A DNA stretch of 64,000 nucleotides. Source: Chelativorans sp. Marseille-P2723. Its GTDB lineage: Bacteria; Pseudomonadota; Alphaproteobacteria; Rhizobiales; Rhizobiaceae. The first letter of the stretch is position 1. Every line of letters begins with the position of its first letter. A program made the translations under genes and the position numbers. The stretch covers positions 1,157,059-1,221,058 of the forward strand of contig NZ_CADDWI010000008.1 in NCBI RefSeq assembly GCF_902809845.1, read 5' to 3'. Positions 56,189 through 64,000 of the stretch are shown piece after piece. Under the pieces are notes generated by a model that was not told where the DNA came from, did no database searches, and was given only the letters and a program-made list of their open reading frames with translations.

Positions 56189-56767
56189 ATGGCAACGTCC
56201 CGCCATGTGAGACATAGCGCTCCGAAAAATCCGGGCTCCGAGATCGTCGACCTGATACCCGCGCTGCGAGCCTTCGCGCGCACTTTCTATCGGGATGCCA
56301 GCGACGCCGATGATCTGGTGCAGGAAACCCTTACCAAAGGACTCTCACATCTGCACCAGTTCGAAGCCGGGACCAGTATGAAGTCCTGGCTTTTTACTAT
56401 CATGCGCAACACCTTCTACACCAAGATCAAGGTGGCCAAACGGGAGGCGCCGGGTTCAGCCGATTGTGTTTCTGCACGGCCCGTCGTGAACGCCACCCAG
56501 GAATGGTCCGCGCGCGGTCTGGAGATCCATAACGCGATCCAGCGCTTGCCGGAACAGCAGCGCGAGGTCATGATGCTTATCGGAGTTCTTGGCATGAGCT
56601 ACGAGGAAGCTGCCACGATCTGTAATTGCGCCATCGGCACGATCAAGAGCCGATTAAACCGAGCAAGGTTGCGGCTTTTGGCGGAACTGGGTGAACAATC
56701 CGGCGTGTCTGCAGTGGAAAGAGCCGAGACAAGCCCGGGGAGCGATAGCGGCATATTTTACGCTTAG
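56189..56767 (+). CDS. ECF-family RNA polymerase sigma factor
   Basis: Alternative sigma factor of 192 residues with both needed regions: region 2 (LRAFARTFYRDASDADDLVQ, ETLTKGL, MKSWLFTIMRNTFYTKIK) and region 4 (IQRLPEQQREVMMLIGVLGM, SYEEAATICNCAIGTIKSRL, NRARLRL). A linker of ~35 residues lies between. The C-terminal ~28 residues are extra. No anti-sigma gene adjoins it: the next gene, radC, converges on it. A GGAAC element about 70 bases upstream (56117) resembles ECF-type -35 boxes, so self-control is possible but unproven. Confidence 0.9.
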   Translation: MATSRHVRHSAPKNPGSEIVDLIPALRAFARTFYRDASDADDLVQETLTKGLSHLHQFEAGTSMKSWLFTIMRNTFYTKIKVAKREAPGSADCVSARPVVNATQEWSARGLEIHNAIQRLPEQQREVMMLIGVLGMSYEEAATICNCAIGTIKSRLNRARLRLLAELGEQSGVSAVERAETSPGSDSGIFYA

Positions 56768-56808
56768 GCTAACCGGCTCTCCCTTGAGCGCTGCTTTCGC
56801 GGCGTGTC

Positions 56809-57573
56809 TTAGATGAGCTTCATGCCCTTCATGCTGACATGGCCATTCTTCCCAATGATGATGTGATCGTGGACGAGAATACCTAACGGTTGTGCCGTCG
56901 CCATTATTGTTTTCGTCATCTCTATATCGGCGCGTGACGGCGAGGGATCGCCCGAAGGATGGTTGTGGACGAGGATGATCGCGCTTGCGGCAAGCTCCAG
57001 TGCACGGCGGACCACCTCGCGCGGATATACAGGTGTGTGGTCAACCGTTCCTGTCTGCTGGCATTCGTCTTCAATAAGGGCGTTCTTCTTATCCAGAAAA
57101 AGGATGCGGAACTGCTCCCGGTCTTCATAGGCCATCACTGCACGGCAATAATCAAGCACCTGTGTCCAGGAAGATAAGACATGTCGTCCACGGATCTCGC
57201 TTTTCAACATGCGTTGCGTCAGGGCAGCCACGAGTTTGATATCGCGCGCCGCCGTTTCTCCGATGCCGGGAATTTCCCGAAGCCGATTCTCGGATGCGCC
57301 AAGGACCTCGCTGATGGAACCGAAACGCTGCAGTAACATCTTTGCCGGAGCCTTGGTGTCGGCGCGCGGGACTGAGCGGAAGAGGAGCATTTCCAGAAGC
57401 TCGTAATCGGCAAGCGCCTCCGGGCCGGCCTCGTCGAAACGCTGGCGCAGGCGGGCGCGATGCCCTTCATGAAGCTTTTTGGCAGCACTTTTGTGAAGTC
57501 TTACCGGATTTCGCTCAGCCGCCGCCGGGAGCACGCTTTCAGTCAGAAAGCCACGCTCGTTTTCATTCCCCAT
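56809..57573 (-). CDS. radC: RadC family (JAB/MPN domain) protein
   Basis: A 254-residue protein named for DNA repair, although that role has been disputed. The N-terminal part has a helix-hairpin-helix stretch ([20 protein letters not shown]), and the C-terminal JAMM domain has all zinc-site residues: the HxH in [13 protein letters not shown] and Asp in the following RADIEMT. The gene converges with the ECF sigma gene and lies downstream of map, in the conserved order sfsA-map-radC. Confidence 0.94.
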   Translation of the reverse strand: MGNENERGFLTESVLPAAAERNPVRLHKSAAKKLHEGHRARLRQRFDEAGPEALADYELLEMLLFRSVPRADTKAPAKMLLQRFGSISEVLGASENRLREIPGIGETAARDIKLVAALTQRMLKSEIRGRHVLSSWTQVLDYCRAVMAYEDREQFRILFLDKKNALIEDECQQTGTVDHTPVYPREVVRRALELAASAIILVHNHPSGDPSPSRADIEMTKTIMATAQPLGILVHDHIIIGKNGHVSMKGMKLI

Positions 57574-57601
57574 TTAACCCCCCTAAAAGTCTCGACGAAG
57601 T

Positions 57602-58429
57602 TTACGAGACCAAGCCGGGCCGGTCGAGCCCCGCAGGCGACAATGTGAAGATCTCGCATCCGTCCTCTGTCACGCCGACAGTGTGCTCATATTGCGCGGA
57701 AAGAGAACGGTCGCGGGTCACGGCGGTCCAACCGTCCGACAGGACTTTCACATGCGGTCGGCCGAGATTGATCATCGGTTCAATGGTGAAGATCATTCCG
57801 GGCTTCATCTCCACGCCTTCATTCGCTGTTCCATAATGGAGAATGTTGGGCGCATCGTGGAAGAGGTATCCCACCCCATGACCGCAGAAATCACGCACGA
57901 CCGAGCAGCGGTGGCTTTCGGCGTAGGTCTGGATGGCCGCGCCGATGGCGCCCGTGCGCGCGCCCGGTTTCACGGCCTCCACGCCCCGGACAAGGCAGTC
58001 ATAGGTGACTTCGAGAAGCCTTTCGGCCGCCCGTTTTATCCTGCCGACCGGGTACATGCGGCTTGAATCCCCATGCCAGCCGTCCAGCACATAGGTCACG
58101 TCGATGTTGAGAATGTCCCCTTCGCGCAGCGGCTTGTCGTCGGGGATGCCGTGGCACACCACATGGTTGATGGATGTGCAGCTCGATTTCGTATATCCGC
58201 GATAGTTGAGCGTGGCAGGAATGGCGCCACTGTCCATGCCGTATTCGAAGACGAAACGGTCAATCGCGTTTGTCGTCACGCCGGGTTTAACGAAGGTGGC
58301 AAGTTCGTCAAGGCACTGCGCAGTAAGGCGGCACGCCCTGCGCATTCCTTCGAAAGCTTCCTCTCCGTAGAGGCGGATCTGGCCAGTGTTGCGGAGGGGA
58401 GCGGTATCCGCGTCGAGATAGGTGACCAT
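57602..58429 (-). CDS. map: methionine aminopeptidase, type I
   Basis: Removes the initiator Met from new proteins. The ATG at 58429 shares its A with the sfsA stop (TGATG) and has GGA upstream; a start at 58435 is also possible. About 275 residues. All metal ligands are seen: Asp in NIDVT, Asp in WHGDSSRM, His in CGHGVGYLFHD, Glu in FTIEPMIN and Glu in YEHTVGVTE, plus the substrate-side His in VCHGIPD. The product ends close to the radC start (28 bases). Confidence 0.96.
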   Translation of the reverse strand: MVTYLDADTAPLRNTGQIRLYGEEAFEGMRRACRLTAQCLDELATFVKPGVTTNAIDRFVFEYGMDSGAIPATLNYRGYTKSSCTSINHVVCHGIPDDKPLREGDILNIDVTYVLDGWHGDSSRMYPVGRIKRAAERLLEVTYDCLVRGVEAVKPGARTGAIGAAIQTYAESHRCSVVRDFCGHGVGYLFHDAPNILHYGTANEGVEMKPGMIFTIEPMINLGRPHVKVLSDGWTAVTRDRSLSAQYEHTVGVTEDGCEIFTLSPAGLDRPGLVS

Positions 58430-59130
58430 CAGCATTCCATGTCTATCATGCGATCAGGCACGATCGCTTCGGTACTGATTTGGCACCCTATCACGAAAGC
58501 TTCAACCCCTGCGCGTTTTGCACGCATGAAAGCAGCCGCATAGGACGCGTCGAGATCGGCGCAGAGACGGAATCGCGTGCAATCTCCACGTTGTACAACA
58601 TAGATCATGATCGCGCGGGCGCCTGCTGCCCGCATGGCGGCGAGTTCCTCTAGATGACGGGCGCCGCGCACCGTCACCGTATCGGGAAATTCCGCCAGGC
58701 CCCGCTCCCGCATGTAGTGGACGTTCTTCACTTCGACATAGGCGGGAGGGCGCTCGGGATGTTGGAGCAGAAAATCGATGCGCGAACGCTCTCCATACTT
58801 CTGCTCAGGCTTGATGGTGGGGTAGGAAGCAAGATCGTCGATGAGCCCGGCACGAATGGCCTCGGCAGCGAGCCTGTTCGGCAGGCCCGTATTGATTCCC
58901 ACCATTGTTCCGTCCGCTTCGACGATTTCCAGCGTATAAGCATACTTCCTTTTGGGATTGTCCGATCGGGACAGAAAGACTCGCGAGCCCGGGGCCGTCA
59001 ATCCTAGCATCGATCCTGTATTCGGAACGGAAACGGTGATTTCCGTTCCATCATGAAGAATCACGTCAGCCAGAAAGCGCTTGTAGCGGCGCACGAGTCG
59101 CGCCTCCGTCAGGGGCAAGGGAAATTTCAT
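58429..59130 (-). CDS. sfsA: sugar fermentation stimulation protein homologue SfsA
   Basis: A 233-residue protein of the SfsA family, with an N-terminal OB-like domain and a C-terminal PD-(D/E)xK nuclease-like domain; its role is not settled. Features are [47 protein letters not shown] (the nuclease-like strand with E and K) and AMIMYVVQRGD-like [15 protein letters not shown]. It is translationally linked to map through a TGATG overlap and separated from aat by 12 bases, so aat-sfsA-map-radC probably form one transcript. Confidence 0.94.
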   Translation of the reverse strand: MKFPLPLTEARLVRRYKRFLADVILHDGTEITVSVPNTGSMLGLTAPGSRVFLSRSDNPKRKYAYTLEIVEADGTMVGINTGLPNRLAAEAIRAGLIDDLASYPTIKPEQKYGERSRIDFLLQHPERPPAYVEVKNVHYMRERGLAEFPDTVTVRGARHLEELAAMRAAGARAIMIYVVQRGDCTRFRLCADLDASYAAAFMRAKRAGVEAFVIGCQISTEAIVPDRMIDMEC

Positions 59131-59142
59131 TGACAGAACTCT

Positions 59143-59754
59143 TTAGAACTTCGCGCTTCCTTCCAGCGCGTCGGCCAGAAGCTGTTCATAGCGCCTGCGC
59201 GGCACATCGATGGCGCCGAAGTGCTTCAGATGCGGGGTGGTGAACTGCGTGTCCAGAAGTGTAAAGCCCCGTTCGATCAGATGCTCCACCAGATGGACAA
59301 GGCATATCTTCGAGGCATTGGGCTCTCGTGTAAACATGCTTTCGCCGAAGAAAGCGCGTCCCAGACTTACGCCATAGAGCCCGCCGCATAGCCGGCCCTC
59401 GCGCCAGGCTTCCACCGAGTGGCAATAGCCACGCTCGTAAAGAGCCGTATAGGCCTCGCGGATTGTCTCGTTGATCCACGTTTCCTGCCGGTCCGGCGAA
59501 GGCTCCGCGCAAGCGGCTATGACGGCTGGAAAGTCAAAATCGTAGCGGATCTCATAGGGATTCCGCCGCAGCAGCTTCCTCAGGCTTCGCGGTATGTGGA
59601 ATTCTTCCAGCGGAATAACGCCTCGTATCTCCGGGCGAACCCAGAAGACCTCCGGATCATCAGCCCGTTCTGCCATGGGGAACACGCCAGTGGCGTAAGC
59701 ACGCAGCAACAGCTCGGGTGAGATGCGAAAACCCGGTGCAAGAGGCCGCGTCAT
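59143..59754 (-). CDS. aat: leucyl/phenylalanyl-tRNA--protein transferase
   Basis: Adds Leu or Phe to proteins starting with Lys or Arg, marking them for ClpAP degradation (N-degron pathway). 203 residues. Typical parts are [40 protein letters not shown], the GYCHSVEAW core and [16 protein letters not shown], and the [16 protein letters not shown] end. It follows accC after 15 bases, on the same strand. Confidence 0.95.
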   Translation of the reverse strand: MTRPLAPGFRISPELLLRAYATGVFPMAERADDPEVFWVRPEIRGVIPLEEFHIPRSLRKLLRRNPYEIRYDFDFPAVIAACAEPSPDRQETWINETIREAYTALYERGYCHSVEAWREGRLCGGLYGVSLGRAFFGESMFTREPNASKICLVHLVEHLIERGFTLLDTQFTTPHLKHFGAIDVPRRRYEQLLADALEGSAKF

Positions 59755-59769
59755 GGCCCCACCCGCACC

Positions 59770-61113
59770 TTACTGGCTTTCAGCGAGGTGGTTCTCCAGC
59801 CAGTGGATATCATAATCGCCATTCGCCACATCGACATTTTCAACCAGGTCGCGAAAAAGCGGTAAGGTGGAATTGATGCCGTCTACAACGAACTCGTCAA
59901 GCGCGCGCCTCAACCGCATCATGCATTCAACACGGTTTCTGCCATGCACGATCAGCTTGCCGATGAGGCTATCGTAGTAAGGCGGGATACGGTAGCCTGT
60001 ATAAGCAGCCGAATCGACGCGTACGCCGAGGCCGCCTGGCGTGTGATAATGCGTAATTGTTCCGGGTGAGGGGACAAAGGTTTTGGGGTCCTCGGCATTG
60101 ATGCGGCATTCGATTGCGTGTCCGAGAAAACGCACCTCCTCCTGTTTCAGCGAAAGACCGCTCCCAGAGGCAACGCGAATCTGCTCGTGTACCAGGTCGA
60201 TACCGGTAATCGCTTCCGTTACCGGATGCTCGACCTGCAGGCGGGTGTTCATTTCGATGAAGTAGAATTCGCCGTTCTCATAGAGGAACTCAACCGTACC
60301 GGCACCGGAATAGCCCAGATCGGCCATAGCCCGGGAAACCGTTTCGCCGATTTGCATGCGTTGTTCAACGTTGAGCGCAGGGGAGGTTGCTTCTTCCCAC
60401 ACCTTCTGGTGACGCCGCTGCAAGGAGCAGTCGCGCTCGCCAAGGTGAACGGCGTTTCCTTGGCCGTCTCCCACGACCTGAACCTCGATGTGGCGCGGCT
60501 TTTCGAGATATTTCTCGATATAGACGGCATCGTCGCCGAAGGCGGCGCCTGCTTCCGTGCGCGCTGTCGAAAGAGCTTGCGAAAGCTCTGCCTCGGAACG
60601 GGCCACCTTCATCCCGCGCCCCCCACCGCCGGCGGAGGCCTTGATCAGCACCGGATAGCCGATCTCCGCGGCGATGCGCTTTGCCTCGCCGTCCTCGCGC
60701 ACAGCTCCTTCCGAACCGGGCACCACGGGTATTCCCAGCTTCTTGGCAGTGCGTTTGGCCTCGATCTTGTCGCCCATAACGCGGATATGCTCAGCAGAAG
60801 GCCCGATAAAGGTGATGTTGTGCGCAGCTAGTATGTCGGCAAATTTCGCATTTTCTGCAAGAAAGCCGTAGCCTGGGTGAATGGCATCCGCTCCGGTGAT
60901 CTCGCAGGCAGCGACAATCTGGTGAATGTTCAGATAGCTCTCCCGGGATGCGGGCGGGCCGATGCACACGCTTTCGTCAGCAAGCCGCACATGCATTGCA
61001 TCAGCATCGGCAGTGGAATGGACCGCCACCGTCTTGATGCCAAGTTCCTTGCAGGCGCGGAGAATCCTGAGCGCAATCTCGCCGCGGTTGGCGATGAGGA
61101 TCTTCTGGAACAT
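59770..61113 (-). CDS. accC: biotin carboxylase subunit of acetyl-CoA carboxylase
   Basis: ATP-grasp enzyme that carboxylates biotin on AccB, the first half of the acetyl-CoA carboxylase reaction that commits carbon to fatty acids. 447 residues with the standard start [20 protein letters not shown]. Motifs: [10 protein letters not shown], the glycine loop [29 protein letters not shown] and [14 protein letters not shown] (catalytic Glu, Asn and Arg). It lies ten bases after accB, the usual accBC pair. Confidence 0.97.
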   Translation of the reverse strand: MFQKILIANRGEIALRILRACKELGIKTVAVHSTADADAMHVRLADESVCIGPPASRESYLNIHQIVAACEITGADAIHPGYGFLAENAKFADILAAHNITFIGPSAEHIRVMGDKIEAKRTAKKLGIPVVPGSEGAVREDGEAKRIAAEIGYPVLIKASAGGGGRGMKVARSEAELSQALSTARTEAGAAFGDDAVYIEKYLEKPRHIEVQVVGDGQGNAVHLGERDCSLQRRHQKVWEEATSPALNVEQRMQIGETVSRAMADLGYSGAGTVEFLYENGEFYFIEMNTRLQVEHPVTEAITGIDLVHEQIRVASGSGLSLKQEEVRFLGHAIECRINAEDPKTFVPSPGTITHYHTPGGLGVRVDSAAYTGYRIPPYYDSLIGKLIVHGRNRVECMMRLRRALDEFVVDGINSTLPLFRDLVENVDVANGDYDIHWLENHLAESQ

Positions 61114-61123
61114 CTGGGCCAGC

Positions 61124-61597
61124 CTATTCTATAACAACAAGTGGCTCGCCATATTCCACGGGCTGCGCATCCTCGACAAGAATTGCCTTGACGACCCCGG
61201 CGCGAGGCGAGGGGATCTGGTTCATGGTCTTCATTGCCTCGATGATGAGCAATGTCTGCCCTTTTTCGACCGTCTGCCCGACGTCGATGAAAGGTTGGGC
61301 ACCCGGTGCCGGTGCCCGGTAGGCGGTGCCCACCATGGGCGAGGGCACCGCGTTCCTGGCAATATCGAGTGCCTGCTGCGGGGCTTCTTCTGCCTCGCTC
61401 ATTGCGGGGCTGGACGCTAAAGCAGCGGGCTGTAGCGCCATAGTAGGCACCGAAGCATGCATAACCGGTGCCTGACGCGCGACGCGAATGCGCAGGTCAT
61501 CCGCCTCGACCTCAATTTCGTTGAGGCCGGTCTCCTCAAGGATAGCCGCCAGATCGCGGATCAACTGCTGGTCAACACCGTTCTTCTTCGCTGACAT
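61124..61597 (-). CDS. accB: biotin carboxyl carrier protein of acetyl-CoA carboxylase
   Basis: Carries biotin between carboxylase and transferase. The frame is open to 61675, but the ATG at 61597 gives [20 protein letters not shown] and 157 residues. The N-terminal part binds AccC ([20 protein letters not shown]), followed by an Ala/Pro-rich linker and the biotinyl domain in which Lys of EAMKTMN (about residue 122) is the modified residue. The usual Met after this Lys is Thr here, a mild oddity. The neighbour upstream is aroQ (20 bases). Confidence 0.95.
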   Translation of the reverse strand: MSAKKNGVDQQLIRDLAAILEETGLNEIEVEADDLRIRVARQAPVMHASVPTMALQPAALASSPAMSEAEEAPQQALDIARNAVPSPMVGTAYRAPAPGAQPFIDVGQTVEKGQTLLIIEAMKTMNQIPSPRAGVVKAILVEDAQPVEYGEPLVVIE

Positions 61598-61617
61598 ATC
61601 CTTGTCCTGCCTTGCCT

Positions 61618-62052
61618 TCAAAGCTGTACCAGCGCCTGAAGCGCCAGCGTATATCCCTTGGCCCCGAGGCCGCATATCATACCCCGTGCCACAGGTGCTA
61701 TCATTGATTGATGCCGAAATGGCTCCCGTGCGTAAATGTTCGACAGATGCACTTCAATGACGGGCAGCGGCGCCGCAGCGCGAATGGCATCATGTAAAGC
61801 GATTGATGTGTGTCCATATGCGCCCGGATTGATAATAACGCCGGAGGATGCTTCCGCGGCCTCCTGTATCCAGTCTACCAGCATGCCCTCGTGATTCGTT
61901 TGCCGGAACTCGATGCTAATGCCGCTATTCCGGGCAAATTGGCGACAGTCATTCTCGATCTCGCCGAGGGTCGTACCGCCATAGATGCCTGGTTCGCGCT
62001 TGCCCAGCATATTTAGGTTTGGTCCGTTCAGAATAAACACCGGCTTCGTCAT
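61618..62052 (-). CDS. aroQ: type II 3-dehydroquinate dehydratase
   Basis: Third step of the shikimate pathway; small dodecameric enzyme of 144 residues. Catalytic residues are visible: the flexible loop [12 protein letters not shown] with the Arg and Tyr, [15 protein letters not shown] with Asn and His, and [16 protein letters not shown]. It is the first gene of an aroQ-accB-accC cluster common in Rhizobiales, presumably sharing a promoter in the 147 bases before it; I see nothing else there. Confidence 0.96.
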   Translation of the reverse strand: MTKPVFILNGPNLNMLGKREPGIYGGTTLGEIENDCRQFARNSGISIEFRQTNHEGMLVDWIQEAAEASSGVIINPGAYGHTSIALHDAIRAAAPLPVIEVHLSNIYAREPFRHQSMIAPVARGMICGLGAKGYTLALQALVQL

Positions 62053-62199
62053 GACCCTACCCGCCTGCTGCGATCCGCAGCCTTATAGTAGGGATGGATG
62101 CTGGCGGAAAGGGCAGAGCCTGAACTTCCCCTACGATAAGTGCTTGCTGACAGTGGATGGTGGAGCTTTCCATATAGATAGTCACCGGCACGAAGATGG

Positions 62200-62976
62200 T
62201 CACTGGCGTGCTACGGCAATTTTCTCGCTCAGTACGTCCCTGCCCATCGCTCCAAAAATTACCTCGTTGCCCACAACGTAGGACGGCGTGCCGGTGATCT
62301 GCAGCCGGTCCGCCAGTTCATAGGTTTGAGCTATGATGCGTTGAATTTGCGGGTTCTGCATTTCAGCGCGCAGTGCGCTCTCGTCAATGCCTAGTTCCAG
62401 CGCCAGATTGATCGCGGTGGCTTCAGTGGCACGGCCGTTTGCGCTTAACAGACGCCGGTGAAATTCAGCGTACTTCTCCGGCATGAGATTGCGGAAGGCC
62501 ATGGAGACGACATGAGCCTGTTGAGAATCGGGGCCTAGAATGGGAAATTCCTTAAGCACGAAGCGAAGATTGCTGTCATTGGCAACCAGCTCCTCCATAT
62601 CGCTGAGGGCCCGCTTGCAGAAGCCGCAATTGTAGTCGAAGAACTCGACCACGGTGATGTCGCCTTCCGGGTTGCCGATTACCCCGTCATGCACGCTGTT
62701 GAAGATTTCGCCTGCGGATTCGGTAATGGCCTGCCGTGTGGCTTGGAGCTGCTGCTCGCGCATCCTGCTTTCCAGCGCCGTCTGCATCTCCATCAGGATC
62801 TCCGGATTGGCGAGCAGATAATCGCGAACGATACCTTCCACCTGCGACCGCGACAGCGGCTTGCCTTCATTATGCTCTTCGGCCGCTAGATTGGCAGGTC
62901 CCATGACAGCCTGAAAGACAACCCCGGAAACGGCGAGCGTCGCTGTTGCGGCCGTTGCCAGGAGAATTCTTTTCAT
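62200..62976 (-). CDS. DsbA-family periplasmic thiol-disulfide protein
   Basis: Exported thioredoxin-fold protein of 258 residues. The signal peptide is RILLATAATATLAVSGVVFQAV, with cleavage near residue 30. A helical N-terminal extension (QVEGIVRDYLLANPEILMEM) precedes the domain that starts at VVEFFDYNCGFCKRAL, with the active-site CGFC, and includes the cis-Pro loop TGTPSYVVG. This is the ScsC/DsbG-like COG1651 group, which may act in oxidation or isomerisation. It is flanked by the M48 gene upstream and aroQ downstream. Confidence 0.9.
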   Translation of the reverse strand: MKRILLATAATATLAVSGVVFQAVMGPANLAAEEHNEGKPLSRSQVEGIVRDYLLANPEILMEMQTALESRMREQQLQATRQAITESAGEIFNSVHDGVIGNPEGDITVVEFFDYNCGFCKRALSDMEELVANDSNLRFVLKEFPILGPDSQQAHVVSMAFRNLMPEKYAEFHRRLLSANGRATEATAINLALELGIDESALRAEMQNPQIQRIIAQTYELADRLQITGTPSYVVGNEVIFGAMGRDVLSEKIAVARQ

Positions 62977-63043
62977 TGCGGGTTCCTTTCAGGTTGTTGC
63001 GGCTGGTGCCACCAGCGCCGATGCCATAGCCCGGTCGGACGCG

Positions 63044-64000
63044 TCATTGCCTGCCAGGCGCTCGGTAATTGATGATGTCCTGCGCGCGCAGCCACTCCGG
63101 TGAGCCCTGCCGGAACTTCTGCTGCGCCCGCGCTGCGAACGACTTTGCCTCACGATACTGCCCGGCGTGGAAGTTTCCTTCTGCGGTTGCAAGCTCGGCT
63201 GCACCGATTTCACCAAGCTGCCCGTAAGCCTGGGCGAGGAAGCGATAGCCGGAAACATATTCAGGTTCGCGGGAAAGTCCTGCTTTCAACTCGCTCGCCG
63301 CCTTGCGTATCAGATCGGGAGCACCCGTCGCAAGCAGCGCTTGTCCATGGCCGATCTGCAGAATACCAGAAGGCGAGGGAGCCAGGGAGATTGCTTTGGC
63401 ATACGCATTCGCGGCCTCCCGCGGCTTGTTTGCCTTGATGAGAACTTCTCCGCGAAGTTCATGGAAATAGGGATTGCTGGGCTGCATGGCAATCAGCCGG
63501 TCGACTTTGGCGAGCGCATCGCGTGGGCTACCCTGGAGATAGGTCGAGATAGCGTCGGCATAAAGAGCCGGCAGGCCTTGCGGATCGTTGCGGAAGATGC
63601 GTGCTGCAGCGTTCCGCCCGCCCGTATAGGCCGCGATCTTGGCGCGCATCAGGTCGTGCCGCAGCCGAAGCTCCGGAGGATCTGCTCGATCTGCAAAGCG
63701 GCTGTTTTCGACGAGCGCCTTAAGATTTGCAATGCGTTCCCGCGGCATAGGATGGCTGATCTGGTACGGATCGACATTGATCCCGGCAAGCGCCACATCG
63801 CGCCCCAGCCGCTCGAAGGTCCGCAGCATCCCGCGACCCGACTGCCCTGTTCGTTCCAAATAGGCGATCGCGGAACGGTCCGCAGTCACTTCCTCAGTAC
63901 GCTGATAGCCAAGCAGGCTGCGCCGAGCGACTTCCGCCCCGCCCATGGCGATGCCAGCGCCGGCCTGGGCCAGACCACCTGCATCCGTGGCGGCCCCGGC
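63044..64000 (-). CDS. M48-family (BepA-like) metalloprotease, C-terminal part, truncated by window edge
   Basis: The frame is open to the right edge of the window, so only about 318 C-terminal residues are seen and the zinc motif is outside. The part present starts after the catalytic region and shows EVTADRSAIAYLERTGQSGR (typical of the M48 domain end), DPYQISHPMPRERIANLK, and then tetratricopeptide-like helices (ALAKVDRLIAMQPSNPYFHE, PREAANAYAKAISLAPSPS, REPEYVSGYRFLAQAYGQ). The M48-plus-TPR design is that of BepA/YfgC, a periplasmic protease that handles misassembled outer-membrane proteins. Confidence 0.82.
   Translation of the reverse strand, partial: AGAATDAGGLAQAGAGIAMGGAEVARRSLLGYQRTEEVTADRSAIAYLERTGQSGRGMLRTFERLGRDVALAGINVDPYQISHPMPRERIANLKALVENSRFADRADPPELRLRHDLMRAKIAAYTGGRNAAARIFRNDPQGLPALYADAISTYLQGSPRDALAKVDRLIAMQPSNPYFHELRGEVLIKANKPREAANAYAKAISLAPSPSGILQIGHGQALLATGAPDLIRKAASELKAGLSREPEYVSGYRFLAQAYGQLGEIGAAELATAEGNFHAGQYREAKSFAARAQQKFRQGSPEWLRAQDIINYRAPGRQ

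Noticed and set aside
1..64000. CRISPR arrays, prophage, rRNA operons or conjugation modules
   Set aside because: No regularly spaced repeats, integrases, phage structural genes or rRNA sequence were seen. The only mobile sequences are the two IS630-type ones.

Overview
The window looks like a piece of the main chromosome of an alphaproteobacterium of the order Hyphomicrobiales (Rhizobiales). The inference rests on gene order (rseP-bamA-lpxD-fabZ-lpxA-lpxI-lpxB; uvrA/ssb ahead of marC-gyrA-coaD-two cyclophilins-queA-tgt; tRNA-Leu before tig; sfsA-map-radC), on LpxI in place of LpxH, and on order-typical regulatory sites: GTTC-N7-GTTC LexA boxes, an Irr-type box and a DUF1127 gene followed by CCUCCUCCC hairpin RNAs. 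No taxon below the order can be fixed without a search. Almost everything is housekeeping; the accessory material is one complete IS630-type element and one decayed one.

Layout. 1-8369: end of a probable cdsA, then envelope biogenesis (RseP, BamA) and the early lipid A pathway, tightly packed with several overlapping start/stop codons. 8370-13437: uvrA and ssb, each behind its own LexA box, with a DUF72 gene between. 13438-16323: sparse region with a DUF4168 secreted protein, a MarC-family membrane protein and a DUF1801 protein. 16615-24239: gyrA, a 43-residue membrane micro-ORF on the opposite strand, coaD, two cyclophilins, a small secreted protein, queA and tgt. 24301-25046: ruins of an IS630-type transposase. 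25049-33406: M15-type peptidase, PHA synthase, small lipoprotein, AlaC-like aminotransferase, homoserine dehydrogenase and a DUF4153 membrane protein. 33494-37245: trmFO, the DUF1127/hairpin RNA locus, tRNA-Leu(UAG) and trigger factor. 37329-44670: M23 peptidase, Bcp, a large AsmA/YhdP-like protein, tyrS and an alpha/beta hydrolase. 44762-52083: a complete suf Fe-S assembly operon behind an Irr-type box. 52429-56080: a copper-type P1B ATPase with a MerR/CueR-type promoter, an IS630-type element inserted exactly at its stop codon, and the displaced terminator. 56189-64000: ECF sigma factor (plus strand), then radC, map, sfsA, aat, accC, accB, aroQ, a DsbA-family protein and the C-terminal part of an M48 protease (minus strand).

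The most interesting locus is 34996-35390: on the minus strand a 48-residue DUF1127 protein is followed by three tandem stem-loops whose loops carry CCUCCUCCC or nearly so (anti-Shine-Dalgarno), the last ending in a U-run. This is the architecture of the Rhodobacter CcsR / 'cuckoo' RNA loci. Other notable points: Tgt lacks three of the four canonical zinc ligands, the IS insertion rebuilt the copper ATPase stop codon while separating the gene from its terminator, and the IS transposase is split by a +1 shift at an A8 run.
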